Of a DNA stretch of 30,520 nucleotides, positions 23,515 to 30,520 are shown piece by piece. The notes beneath the pieces are model-generated. The model searched no databases. It was not told where the DNA came from and saw only the letters and a list, made by a program, of their open reading frames with translations. Numbering within the stretch: position 1 is the stretch's first letter; every line of letters begins with the position of its first letter. The DNA is from Elusimicrobiota bacterium. Its GTDB lineage: Bacteria; Elusimicrobiota; Elusimicrobia; Elusimicrobiales; UBA9959. Location: the NCBI GenBank assembly GCA_030639665.1, contig DAOWCC010000004.1, positions 1-30,520 of the forward strand, written 5' to 3'. A program made the position numbers and the translations under genes.

Positions 23515-23552
23515 CTGTTACTGCAGTACTGTATCGCTGTCGAGCTGTGGCT
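23515..23552. repeat. CTGT-headed 8-bp tandem array next to mgtE stop
   Basis: Units CTGTTA, CTGCAGTA, CTGTATCG, CTGTCGAG, CTGTGGCT reach exactly to the mgtE stop codon. With the opposite-orientation array at 23393-23431, they flank TTTAG-rich units in a 249-bp spacer between the subtilisin and mgtE genes that has no other content. Confidence 0.72.
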
Positions 23553-24863
23553 CTATATTAGTTTATCGAGGAAAAGCCAGGCAAGTCCCAAAAATGAGAA
23601 GAAGCCCACTATATCGGTTATGGTGGTTAAGAAAATACCCGAAGAATGAGCGGGATCGAAACCCATTTTTTTCATCGTTAAAGGTATAAAGGCGCCAGCA
23701 AGTCCGGCCGCCGTCATGTTTATGAACATGGCGACACCTACAATAAGCCCTAAATAAGGATTTCCTTTCCAGGCCCATGCCACGCCGGCTGTAACAATTC
23801 CTATGCCTATGCCGTTTATAAGGTTGGCGGAAGTTTCAACAAGGACAGCTTTATAAGCGGCCGATGGTTTAATTTCCCTCATTACCAAAGCTCTTAAAAT
23901 TACGGACAAAGATTGGGTGCCGGCATTTCCGCCTTGCCCCGCTATTATGGGTAAAAATACGGCAAGTACGGCGACTTTGCTTATCATGCCTTCAAATACG
24001 GCTACAACCGCGCCCGCGAGAAAGGCGGTTAAAAGATTTATGTATAACCAAGGCAAACGCTTTCTAATTTTAAAACTCAAAGGGGAGTAAACTCTCTCTT
24101 CGGGACTCGCGCCGAATAAAATTTGTATGTCTTCAGACGCTTCTTCTTCAGTGGATTCAATCAGGTCTTTTGTATTGACCACTCCGATAAGCCTATTGTC
24201 TTCATCAACTACCGGTATGCCCAAATAATGTTTTTCACCAAATATGGCTATAAGTTCTTCTCTGTCGGTAAAAGGGGAAACCTTAATCACATCCTTTTTC
24301 ATTATGTCTTCAATAAATTGGTTCAAATCGGAGATGATTAAATCGCGCATATTTAAAATTCCGATTAGTTTATTTTCATGGTTCACCACATAGCAGTAAG
24401 TCGTGGGGACATGGCTTCTGGCAAGGCTTCTCAGTTTGTTTATAACTTCCCTAACACGGATATCGCTTCTGAAAGAAAGAAAATTGGGCTGCATTACTCT
24501 GCCGGCGCTTTCATTTGGATAATTTAAAATTTCACCGATCTTGATGGATAATGCTATGTCAAGGAAATTTAAAAATTTTTTCTTGCTGGTCGCGGCGAAA
24601 AAGCGAAACATGCTCGCGGTTTGCTGGGGAGTCAGTTTATGAATAATTGAAGCGGCATAATCGGAATCCAATTCTTCCATTATGGCCGCTCCATAGCGCG
24701 GCTGGATATTTTCAAGGCATTCAATAGCGTCGGCAATGGAAAGGGATTTGATAATATCGGCGGCATCTTGGGCGGAAAGAGATTCCAAAACTCTTAGAGT
24801 CTTTTGCGGGTCGCTGTCTATTAAATGGTTTATAAAATTAATTGCCGAGGTATCGCTTGTCAT
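23553..24863 (-). CDS. mgtE: MgtE-family magnesium transporter
   Basis: A 436-residue Mg2+ channel with the standard MgtE order. A cytoplasmic N-domain of helical repeats (about 10-125, including AAIMEELDSDYAASIIHKLTPQQ) comes first, then two CBS domains (about 130-250, ending with GVVNTKDLIE), a plug helix, and five membrane helices (about 280-436) with PIIAGQGGNAGTQSL and NMTAAGLAGAFIPL. It works as a dimer gated by cytoplasmic Mg2+. The first ATG at 24863 is used; an in-frame TTG 10 codons upstream is less likely. No clear Shine-Dalgarno or Mg2+ riboswitch is seen. Together with the CorA-type channel it gives this locus two Mg2+ systems. Confidence 0.94.
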   Translation of the reverse strand: MTSDTSAINFINHLIDSDPQKTLRVLESLSAQDAADIIKSLSIADAIECLENIQPRYGAAIMEELDSDYAASIIHKLTPQQTASMFRFFAATSKKKFLNFLDIALSIKIGEILNYPNESAGRVMQPNFLSFRSDIRVREVINKLRSLARSHVPTTYCYVVNHENKLIGILNMRDLIISDLNQFIEDIMKKDVIKVSPFTDREELIAIFGEKHYLGIPVVDEDNRLIGVVNTKDLIESTEEEASEDIQILFGASPEERVYSPLSFKIRKRLPWLYINLLTAFLAGAVVAVFEGMISKVAVLAVFLPIIAGQGGNAGTQSLSVILRALVMREIKPSAAYKAVLVETSANLINGIGIGIVTAGVAWAWKGNPYLGLIVGVAMFINMTAAGLAGAFIPLTMKKMGFDPAHSSGIFLTTITDIVGFFSFLGLAWLFLDKLI

Positions 24864-24904
24864 AAATTCGCCGTAAAAACATCGTTTGTACAATTATAAT
24901 ATAT

Positions 24905-24980
24905 TTACCCGCATACATACGCAGTTTTAGTAATCTTTTTTTTGAAGAAAGTTGAAGGTAATATGTATGTGTGCGGGTAA
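24905..24980. repeat. Palindromic element D, long-armed inverted repeat
   Basis: TTACCCGCATACATACG (24905-24921) pairs with 24964-24980 over 17 bp with two G-T wobbles. The 42-bp interior is AT-rich and has no hairpin as strong as those in elements A-C. It lies between mgtE and the gene ending at 24994 and occupies most of the spacer. No TGA flanks are present, so its kinship to A and C rests on position and arm length only. Confidence 0.6.
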
Positions 24981-24993
24981 TGGGACTCGAATT

Positions 24994-25842
24994 TTATTGA
25001 AGGTTGAGATTTGAAAGCGCGCCGGCGGTTTCGGGATTTTGCATTAAAGCGTTTACGACATTGGGATTTGTAAGAAGGGGGATAAGATTGGGATTCGCGG
25101 TCAAAATTTCATTCATCTTATTTGTATCTTCCATCAAGCCTTTTACCGCGGGGGAGGAAAGAAGTTTGCTCGCCAATTTACTCGAAGCTACGGCGCCGAC
25201 GATAGCGGGATTATTAAGGGCTGTTTTTACCACGCTATTATTCAAGAAATTACTTGCGGCATTGGTATTTATTATGTAATCGGCCAGCGCGTCGGGACTT
25301 TTTAACACTTTTTTTACTTTATCTCTGCCCATGAAACCTTTTATCACCAAGGAGTTGTTGAATAATGCTTTTACCACTTTTGGGTTTTTCATAGCTTTGC
25401 CTACGGCTGAAGTTAAAAAACCTTTTTTTTGTCCGATATACTTGGTTTCTCTGTTTCTAATGCTTTCTTCTCCTCCGGAGTTTGAATCGCGTTTTTGATT
25501 GGAGCTTTGTTTTTTGCGGCGCGCTGAGGTTCTTTTTGAGGAACTTGGTTTTTGTCTTGTGTAAGCGCTCCGCGATTGTCTTTTATCTGGTATTTCTCCG
25601 CCCGATTTATAGTTTACAGAATAGCCCATATCGTTAAAATTGGGAATATTAGGCTCGGAAGAAAATGTTTTTTTAATCTCGCCTTCATCAGAGGAAAACG
25701 CGCCATAATCGTTCTTGGATAAATTAACATCGCTTGAATTAATTTTTTGATGCCAATTATAAAGAGGATAACCCAAAACTACATAAAGAGGGGTGAGATA
25801 AATAAATATTTTCCAACCGCTTGTTTTCTTTTCGTTTGCCAT
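24994..25842 (-). CDS. Membrane-anchored protein with NPxVV-type helical repeats, unknown function
   Basis: I do not recognise this 282-residue protein. One N-terminal membrane helix (about 11-28, IFIYLTPLYVVLGYPLYNW) follows a short positive start, so the rest should lie in the periplasm. Residues 85-140 are a low-complexity Ser/Arg/Lys/Gln linker. The C-terminal half (about 145-282) has roughly 20-residue helical units built on (N/S)P-x-V-V-x-A-L, for example MKNPKVVKALF, NNPAIVGAVA, SSPAVKGLM and TNPNVVNALM. Such units suggest a repeat scaffold or adaptor, distantly like STI1-type repeats. It sits alone between element D and a spacer, with no strong Shine-Dalgarno. Confidence 0.7.
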   Translation of the reverse strand: MANEKKTSGWKIFIYLTPLYVVLGYPLYNWHQKINSSDVNLSKNDYGAFSSDEGEIKKTFSSEPNIPNFNDMGYSVNYKSGGEIPDKRQSRSAYTRQKPSSSKRTSARRKKQSSNQKRDSNSGGEESIRNRETKYIGQKKGFLTSAVGKAMKNPKVVKALFNNSLVIKGFMGRDKVKKVLKSPDALADYIINTNAASNFLNNSVVKTALNNPAIVGAVASSKLASKLLSSPAVKGLMEDTNKMNEILTANPNLIPLLTNPNVVNALMQNPETAGALSNLNLQ

Positions 25843-26001
25843 AAGAATATCCGTTTAGATGTATAGTTTAACAGTGAAAAACACTATCTGTCAAGGCTGA
25901 TACCGATGGCATATAAGGCAAGAATTCTGAGGGTCAAAAAGTCGGTCGATTGTTTATCTGTATTTGATTAACGCGTAACGCTATTACCTCAATGAACACG
26001 A

Positions 26002-27306
26002 ATGTATTTTATGCTAGAATTTTGCGATATGTTTCAACTCGTATTCAAAAATATTGCGGTTTTTATGGCAAATTTTATTCAGGTGTATATATTTTGTTCC
26101 GGAATTTTTTATCTTTTTTTGAGTTTTTCCGCCATCATTATAAAAAAACGCCCAAAAAAATCACCGAAAAATAATAAATTCGCCGTTTTTATAATGGCTT
26201 GTGATGAAGAAAAAGTAATTCGTTTTTCAATAGACAGTTTAAAAAAAATGAATTATCCAAAAGATTATTTCTCCATCTATGTGGTGGCTGATCATTGCGC
26301 GGATAAGACGGTTGAAATAGCCCGTTCAATGAATGTTGGAGTTCTGGAACATTCGGCTTCCGGCGTTTTTCAAAGTAAAGGAAGGGCTATGAAGTGGGCG
26401 ACGGAAAAAGCGCTTGCTTTAAATAAGTATGACGCGATATGTTATTTTGACGCCGATTCTCTGGCTCATACGGATTATCTCAAAGAGATTAATAGGCATA
26501 TAAATAATGGGGAAGAAATTATTCAAGGCAGGCAATTAGCCAAAAATAAACAAGACGGCTGGTTGCCAAAGATACTTGCCGTCGGACATTTGCTTACAAA
26601 TATATTTTTTCAAAGTCCGAAATACGCTTTGGGTTTTTCCGCGACGCTTCACGGAAAAGGAATGTGTTTTTCAGCCAAAATGGCAAGGCGATTTCATTGG
26701 GATGAAATGTGCCTTACGGAAGATATTGAAATGCAAATGAGGCTTATTGCCAACGGCGTAAGAATAACCTGGTGTGAAGCCGCTATTGTTTACGACGAGG
26801 AACCGGTTAATATCAGCCAATATATTAAAAGAACCGTGCGCTGGACAAGAGGTTCTTTGGATACCGCGAGGAAACATTTGGGCGGGCTTTTTAAGGCGGC
26901 TTTATTTAAGGGCGATCTTAAAGCTCTTGAAGGAGCCTTGTATTGTTCAAATGTATATAGATTTTCAGTTGCCTCGCTTATGGCTTTTTTGATTTACTAT
27001 ACAAGAGATTCTTTTAATCTCATTATTTGGTTTTATCATATTTTGCCGGGCGCGGAATTTACGATTAAGATTCTCGTTTTTATTCCCCTTATTTTGTATC
27101 CGCTCGCGGTGCTTATAAGCGAAAAAGCCGAATTTAGCATGCTTGTGGCTTATTTTCTTCAGCCGGTTTTGGGTGTTTTTAGAATTCCCGTTTTTATCGC
27201 TGGAGTATTTAGAACCAGGAGTGAATGGGGAATAACGGAACATCAGAGTAATGTCGGCATAGATGATATTGTAAAACGGCAGGCAGTGTGGCAGCAAGAC
27301 AGCTAG
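26002..27306 (+). CDS. Membrane family 2 glycosyltransferase
   Basis: A 434-residue processive-type GT2. An N-terminal membrane helix (about 18-47) is followed by the catalytic domain: FIMACDEEKVI (63-73), ADHCADKT (96-103), DxD-like DAD at 150-152 and TED at 239-241. Two or three C-terminal membrane helices span about 315-405. The segment equivalent to QxxRW reads RTVRW (277-281), with Arg in place of Gln, so processivity is uncertain. Relatives make or export N-acetylglucosamine, cellulose or other envelope polysaccharides. The start could be Met1, Met4 or Met10; none has a clear Shine-Dalgarno. The last codons (RQAVWQQDS) are written in an 8-bp repeat array. Confidence 0.85.
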   Translation: MYFMLEFCDMFQLVFKNIAVFMANFIQVYIFCSGIFYLFLSFSAIIIKKRPKKSPKNNKFAVFIMACDEEKVIRFSIDSLKKMNYPKDYFSIYVVADHCADKTVEIARSMNVGVLEHSASGVFQSKGRAMKWATEKALALNKYDAICYFDADSLAHTDYLKEINRHINNGEEIIQGRQLAKNKQDGWLPKILAVGHLLTNIFFQSPKYALGFSATLHGKGMCFSAKMARRFHWDEMCLTEDIEMQMRLIANGVRITWCEAAIVYDEEPVNISQYIKRTVRWTRGSLDTARKHLGGLFKAALFKGDLKALEGALYCSNVYRFSVASLMAFLIYYTRDSFNLIIWFYHILPGAEFTIKILVFIPLILYPLAVLISEKAEFSMLVAYFLQPVLGVFRIPVFIAGVFRTRSEWGITEHQSNVGIDDIVKRQAVWQQDS

Positions 27307-27317
27307 GCGGCAAACAG
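27277..27317. repeat. CAG-ending 8-bp array across a gene 3' end
   Basis: Units TGTGGCAG, CAAGACAG, CTAGGCGG and CAAACAG run in phase, preceded by CGGCAG and GCAG. They cover the last nine codons and the stop of the membrane GT2 gene. TGTGGCAG is identical to a unit at 23408-23415. Confidence 0.65.
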
Positions 27318-27363
27318 TTCGGGACATTTATCTATTAGTTGTCGCATTTATATGGAGGAAAGT

Positions 27364-27942
27364 ATGAGAAAAATAATTTTGCTAATGGGAATCATATCAT
27401 TGCCCATAAGCGCAGTAAACGCGCAGGTGGCTAAGGAGTCTTTAAAGGATCCTATGGAAAATAGGAATATGACAATTCGACGGCCTGAATCAGGCAGAAT
27501 TGTACTTTCCATTTCCACAAAGCTTAGGCTTAGCACTAAGCAAGAAGAGCGGATAACGAATGCCTTAAAAAAAGAGACGCGCAAATTCGATAAAGCTTTT
27601 GATTCTTATCGGATGGCGGAGGAAAAAGAGAAAAAATGGCGCGCTGAAATGAATAATCTAAGATATGATATGCTTAAGATAAATATGGGTATTTCCGATG
27701 TCGTGAGAGATTATCTTGACGAAGAACAAAAGGAAATTTTTGATACGATGATAGAGCAGAGAATGGCTCCTAAAAAAACGATTAAGAAAAAACGGAAAAG
27801 AGTAAAAAGGAAAAGAGTGAAAAAATCCGTAAAAACCAGAAGAGTCAGACCTGCTAAAAAACCAAAAGTTATTGCTCCCAAGCCTAAACTTCTTGAAACC
27901 TCTCCCGATGAAGAAGGCGGAGATATAGGCTATTATCCGTAA
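27364..27942 (+). CDS. Small exported protein with basic tail, Spy-like helical core
   Basis: A 192-residue secreted protein of unknown function. The signal peptide is MRKIILLMGIISLPISAVNA. A helical region (about 40-130) with LRLSTKQEERITNALKK recalls the LTxxQ-type motif of Spy/CpxP-like periplasmic helical proteins. A Lys/Arg-rich stretch (about 135-170) with KKKRKRVKRKR follows, then an acidic end. The start at 27364 has GGAGG 6 bases upstream; the in-frame ATG at 27352 would overlap that site. It lies 31 bp before the prepilin-like gene and may be co-transcribed with it. The basic segment could bind acidic polymers or nucleic acid, which is a guess. Confidence 0.72.
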   Translation: MRKIILLMGIISLPISAVNAQVAKESLKDPMENRNMTIRRPESGRIVLSISTKLRLSTKQEERITNALKKETRKFDKAFDSYRMAEEKEKKWRAEMNNLRYDMLKINMGISDVVRDYLDEEQKEIFDTMIEQRMAPKKTIKKKRKRVKRKRVKKSVKTRRVRPAKKPKVIAPKPKLLETSPDEEGGDIGYYP

Positions 27943-27973
27943 ATAAAAAGGCGCAAGTTGTAAATAAAAAACT

Positions 27974-30520
27974 ATGACTATTGAATTAAGAAAGATATTT
28001 GGAAAGGTTTTTCTCTGTCGCCTGTCGCCTGTCGCCTGTCGCCTGTTTGTTAGAAAGGGCATAACGCTTGTGGAAATTATGATTGCCATGGCGCTTCTTT
28101 CAATAGGCGTGCTTGGGATGATTGGTTCTTTTACTTACCTTAATAAGGGGCTTCAGGTTACCAAAGGAAGAACTCTTGCCAATAATCTGGCTCAAGAAAA
28201 AATAGAGCTTCTAAAAAACAAATCATATTACGGCGTTTTGGTAACCACCGAAACGTCTTTTGATACTAATTTTGATTCGACTATTGAATATGACACTTAT
28301 CCCAATGGAATGGAGAATATAAGCGTCGGAGGTATAAACTTTGAACGGCGCGTTTATATAAGGAAGGTAGCGGAAGATGGAAGCGGTAATTTAACCTATT
28401 TTAGTTGGAATCAATCGGATACGGGCTTGAAAGAAATAGAGGTTTATGTTTCATGGAGAGAGGGGAGTGATTGGAAAAAATTGAAATTAACCAATATCAG
28501 GGAAAATCCCGACCGCAGTTATCTAAGCGCCAGTTTTGACGGAAAAGTTGTGGATGATGATTTTCCTGTAAATGAATTGGAAGATGTTACCGTAAAAGTT
28601 ATTGAAAATCCCGCCCGTTCGGAAACTACCGAAGCTGATGGCACATATGGCTTTGCCATTGAGCCCGGAAGTTATACGCTGAGGGCTTCAAAAGATGGCT
28701 ATTTCCCCGCTCTTTCTCCTTATCAATCCGTCGAAGCGGGTGGTACGCCGACAGTGAATTTTACTTTAATCAAAATGTCCACCGGAACTATTAGTGGAAC
28801 TGTTTACAAAAACGACCATCTTGTTATAAGCCAGGTTGTGGGCAGTACTGAAGATGCGGGAGGTTTTTTTCAGGAATGGGTAGAGGTGTATAATCCCACT
28901 ACCTGGACATGGACTATGGCTACCGGTCTTAATGCGGGAGTGATTGGAATTGCTTATGAATTGAGGACTCAACCTATGCAGCTGATTGATTTGGACTATT
29001 TTACATTTACTTTGCCATCACAGCATTATTATCTTATTGCCAATAGAGCAAGTATCACGGTGGACGGCGCTACGGTCAATGCTGATGCCGTTTACAAAGT
29101 AACCAATCCGGGATATCCCAATATCATTAAGACCACTGTGGATGGCGGTAATGATGCGGCGGGAATCGGACTAGGCTGGATTGCAACTTTAACGGGTATG
29201 GATGCGGTAGGATGGAGTACCGGAGGATTGGATCCAGATATGAGGGAGGGGACTCCGATACCGGAGTTGGTGGATGGGTTTGAACCTGATGAGCAGTATG
29301 TCCGCAGAACCGGTCCGGGACCGGTGCCGGGAGTGGGACTAAATCCGGGCGACGCAAGAACTTACGATATCAATAACAATATAAATGATTTTGCGGTTCT
29401 AACTCCTGTTAATTCTCCTAAAAACTCTTCAGATACTGAGGTTCCCGTTACCGGAACTCCCGCTTGGGGAGCTGTCGTTTATGCCGATGATGGTATGTCA
29501 AATTCTGCCGTGGCGGATATAGAGGGTAAATTTACTTTGCTAAATGTTGCAACCGGTTCGTGGACAGTTTATATATCGAGTGACACGCATTTTATAAGTA
29601 GCGGGACTTTTGGCGGAGCAGCTCACGGTTTTGCCGATTCCATGGAGGTTATTATTGATTCGGACACCACCATGGGTTATGTTACGGGACGGGTTACCGA
29701 TATTAACGGTATTCCTCCTTCTCCCGGTGTTGATGTTTATGCGGCCGGCTGTATAAATCCCGTTACTACGGATGCTCTTGGCTACTATACTCTGGCTCTT
29801 GAGCCCGATACGGTGGTTGTAAGCGCCAATTATCAATTGGCGGATACTAAATACGTTGAAGTTTTTGAAACAGATGTGGTTGTTACACATGGGGCTGTTA
29901 CCAGCGGTATAGATTTTACACTTACAACAGGTGGGAATATCGCGGGGAGAGTGGTTACAATGGGCGGTGTGGATCCTTTGCCAAATACCCCTATAGTAGT
30001 TTATAAAAACAGTATGGCTCAGGGTGACGGCATAACTGACGAGGACGGTTATTTTCAGATAACGGGAGTTTCAAGCGGAACATATAGCGTTGAACCTCAA
30101 TTGGAAGCGGGAGAAAGTTATTCTCCATCTATTTCCACAAATGTGAACGCGAATGATAGTTTATTTATCGGAACTTTTACCGTTTCAGGCGCCATGGGTT
30201 ATATAAAAGGAACCGTTAAAAACGGTGGAGAAATAATAGATACAGGGGTTTTAATTTACGCGAGTACAGATACAATCACTTCAACTCCGCCCATATTAAA
30301 CGCGGCTTTGCGTTCGGGAACAGTTATTTATTATGCGGCCAGCAGTAATTTTGACGGAACTTATACTTTGCCGGTCCGTGGCGGTTATACATATAATATT
30401 TATGCGTGGCACACCACATGGAGCGGTGATACTCCAACTGTCCAGAGAGATGAACATGAAGGGGTGGATGCCATACCCGTTAGCGCGGGGCAAACGGTGG
30501 AAAGGGATTTTAATTGGTAA
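27974..30520 (+). CDS. Large prepilin-like protein with carboxypeptidase-regulatory and lamin-tail-like domains
   Basis: An 848-residue protein starting with a type IV prepilin signature: RKG^ITLVEIMIAMALLSIG, cleavage after G29, Glu at +5 (E34), then a hydrophobic helix. A pilin-like globular part extends to about 170. Next come a carboxypeptidase-regulatory-like beta-sandwich (about 178-265), a lamin-tail-like domain (about 275-480, with EWVEVYNPT and YYLIANRAS), and about four more beta-sandwich repeats (480-848, each with a DxxGxYxL-type strand). It is probably a surface-exposed minor pilin or pseudopilin. The 29-residue leader is long, has no good Shine-Dalgarno, and includes the heptamer array at 28015-28049. 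The TAA stop is the last codon of the window, so the gene is complete. Downstream partners are not visible. Confidence 0.85.
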   Translation: MTIELRKIFGKVFLCRLSPVACRLFVRKGITLVEIMIAMALLSIGVLGMIGSFTYLNKGLQVTKGRTLANNLAQEKIELLKNKSYYGVLVTTETSFDTNFDSTIEYDTYPNGMENISVGGINFERRVYIRKVAEDGSGNLTYFSWNQSDTGLKEIEVYVSWREGSDWKKLKLTNIRENPDRSYLSASFDGKVVDDDFPVNELEDVTVKVIENPARSETTEADGTYGFAIEPGSYTLRASKDGYFPALSPYQSVEAGGTPTVNFTLIKMSTGTISGTVYKNDHLVISQVVGSTEDAGGFFQEWVEVYNPTTWTWTMATGLNAGVIGIAYELRTQPMQLIDLDYFTFTLPSQHYYLIANRASITVDGATVNADAVYKVTNPGYPNIIKTTVDGGNDAAGIGLGWIATLTGMDAVGWSTGGLDPDMREGTPIPELVDGFEPDEQYVRRTGPGPVPGVGLNPGDARTYDINNNINDFAVLTPVNSPKNSSDTEVPVTGTPAWGAVVYADDGMSNSAVADIEGKFTLLNVATGSWTVYISSDTHFISSGTFGGAAHGFADSMEVIIDSDTTMGYVTGRVTDINGIPPSPGVDVYAAGCINPVTTDALGYYTLALEPDTVVVSANYQLADTKYVEVFETDVVVTHGAVTSGIDFTLTTGGNIAGRVVTMGGVDPLPNTPIVVYKNSMAQGDGITDEDGYFQITGVSSGTYSVEPQLEAGESYSPSISTNVNANDSLFIGTFTVSGAMGYIKGTVKNGGEIIDTGVLIYASTDTITSTPPILNAALRSGTVIYYAASSNFDGTYTLPVRGGYTYNIYAWHTTWSGDTPTVQRDEHEGVDAIPVSAGQTVERDFNW
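28015..28049 (+). repeat. Heptamer array (CTGTCGC)4 plus CTGTTTG inside the prepilin leader
   Basis: Four identical CTGTCGC units and one variant lie in the leader codons, ending 9 bases before the conserved RKG^I cleavage region. Seven is not a multiple of three, so gain or loss of one unit would shift the frame between the ATG at 27974 and the pilin body. Confidence 0.85.

Noticed and set aside
9740..24915. TTACCCGCATA present both at 9740-9750 and in the arm of element D at 24905-24915
   Set aside because: An 11-bp match between two sites is expected many times by chance in 30 kb, and the similarity stops there.

Overview
The window looks like chromosomal DNA of an uncultured, Gram-negative, probably anaerobic bacterium. 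An outer membrane with lipid A is implied by lpxB, an msbA-like flippase, a GT9 heptosyltransferase-type enzyme and an ArnT-like transferase. Anaerobic 2-oxoacid metabolism is implied by a ferredoxin-dependent 2-oxoglutarate oxidoreductase (korAB) beside sucCD. The moderately AT-rich sequence and the large prepilin-like protein with carboxypeptidase-regulatory and lamin-tail-like domains would suit Elusimicrobiota, Omnitrophota or a neighbouring phylum. That placement is inference from gene content and has not been tested. No rRNA, tRNA, CRISPR array or intact insertion sequence was recognised.

Layout. 127-9595 (all minus strand) is mainly envelope biogenesis: a Gfo/Idh/MocA oxidoreductase, lpxB, msbA, a (p)ppGpp synthetase/hydrolase, a small GGQ release-factor-like protein, a heptosyltransferase, a GT2 and an ArnT-like GT-C. 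A truncated four-helix-bundle gene start (2451-2528, plus) lies among them. 9860-14395 (minus) carries rimO, a CorA-type channel, sucD and sucC. 14613-17467 (plus) is korAB, divergent from sucC. 17622-19724 (minus) is a TPR-SpoIID protein. 20084-21970 (plus) is a compact operon of an ECF-like sigma factor, a zinc-finger anti-sigma factor and a secreted charged helical protein. 22089-25842 (minus) has a secreted subtilisin, MgtE and a membrane-anchored protein of unknown function. 26002-30520 (plus) has a membrane GT2, a small exported basic protein and the prepilin-like giant, whose stop codon is the last base of the window.

How the genes work together. The envelope cluster plausibly makes the lipid A disaccharide (LpxB), flips it (MsbA) and decorates it or its core (GT9, GT2 plus ArnT-like). 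KorAB and SucCD interconvert 2-oxoglutarate, succinyl-CoA and succinate with ferredoxin and nucleotide coupling. The sigma/anti-sigma pair probably senses an envelope signal, with the third gene as a possible periplasmic partner.

The most unusual content is between the genes. First, several spacers hold compact palindromic elements with long outer arms enclosing two or three hairpins (17468-17574, 19824-19925, 20663-20736, and a simpler one at 24905-24980). Two of them are flanked by TGA on both sides and abut the stop codon of the upstream gene. One appears to have inserted exactly into an ATGA overlap between the sigma and anti-sigma genes, so that the anti-sigma Shine-Dalgarno now lies in its stem. 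Second, many spacers, and two gene ends, consist of phased degenerate 7-8 bp tandem units. One heptamer array lies in the leader-encoding codons of the prepilin-like gene.
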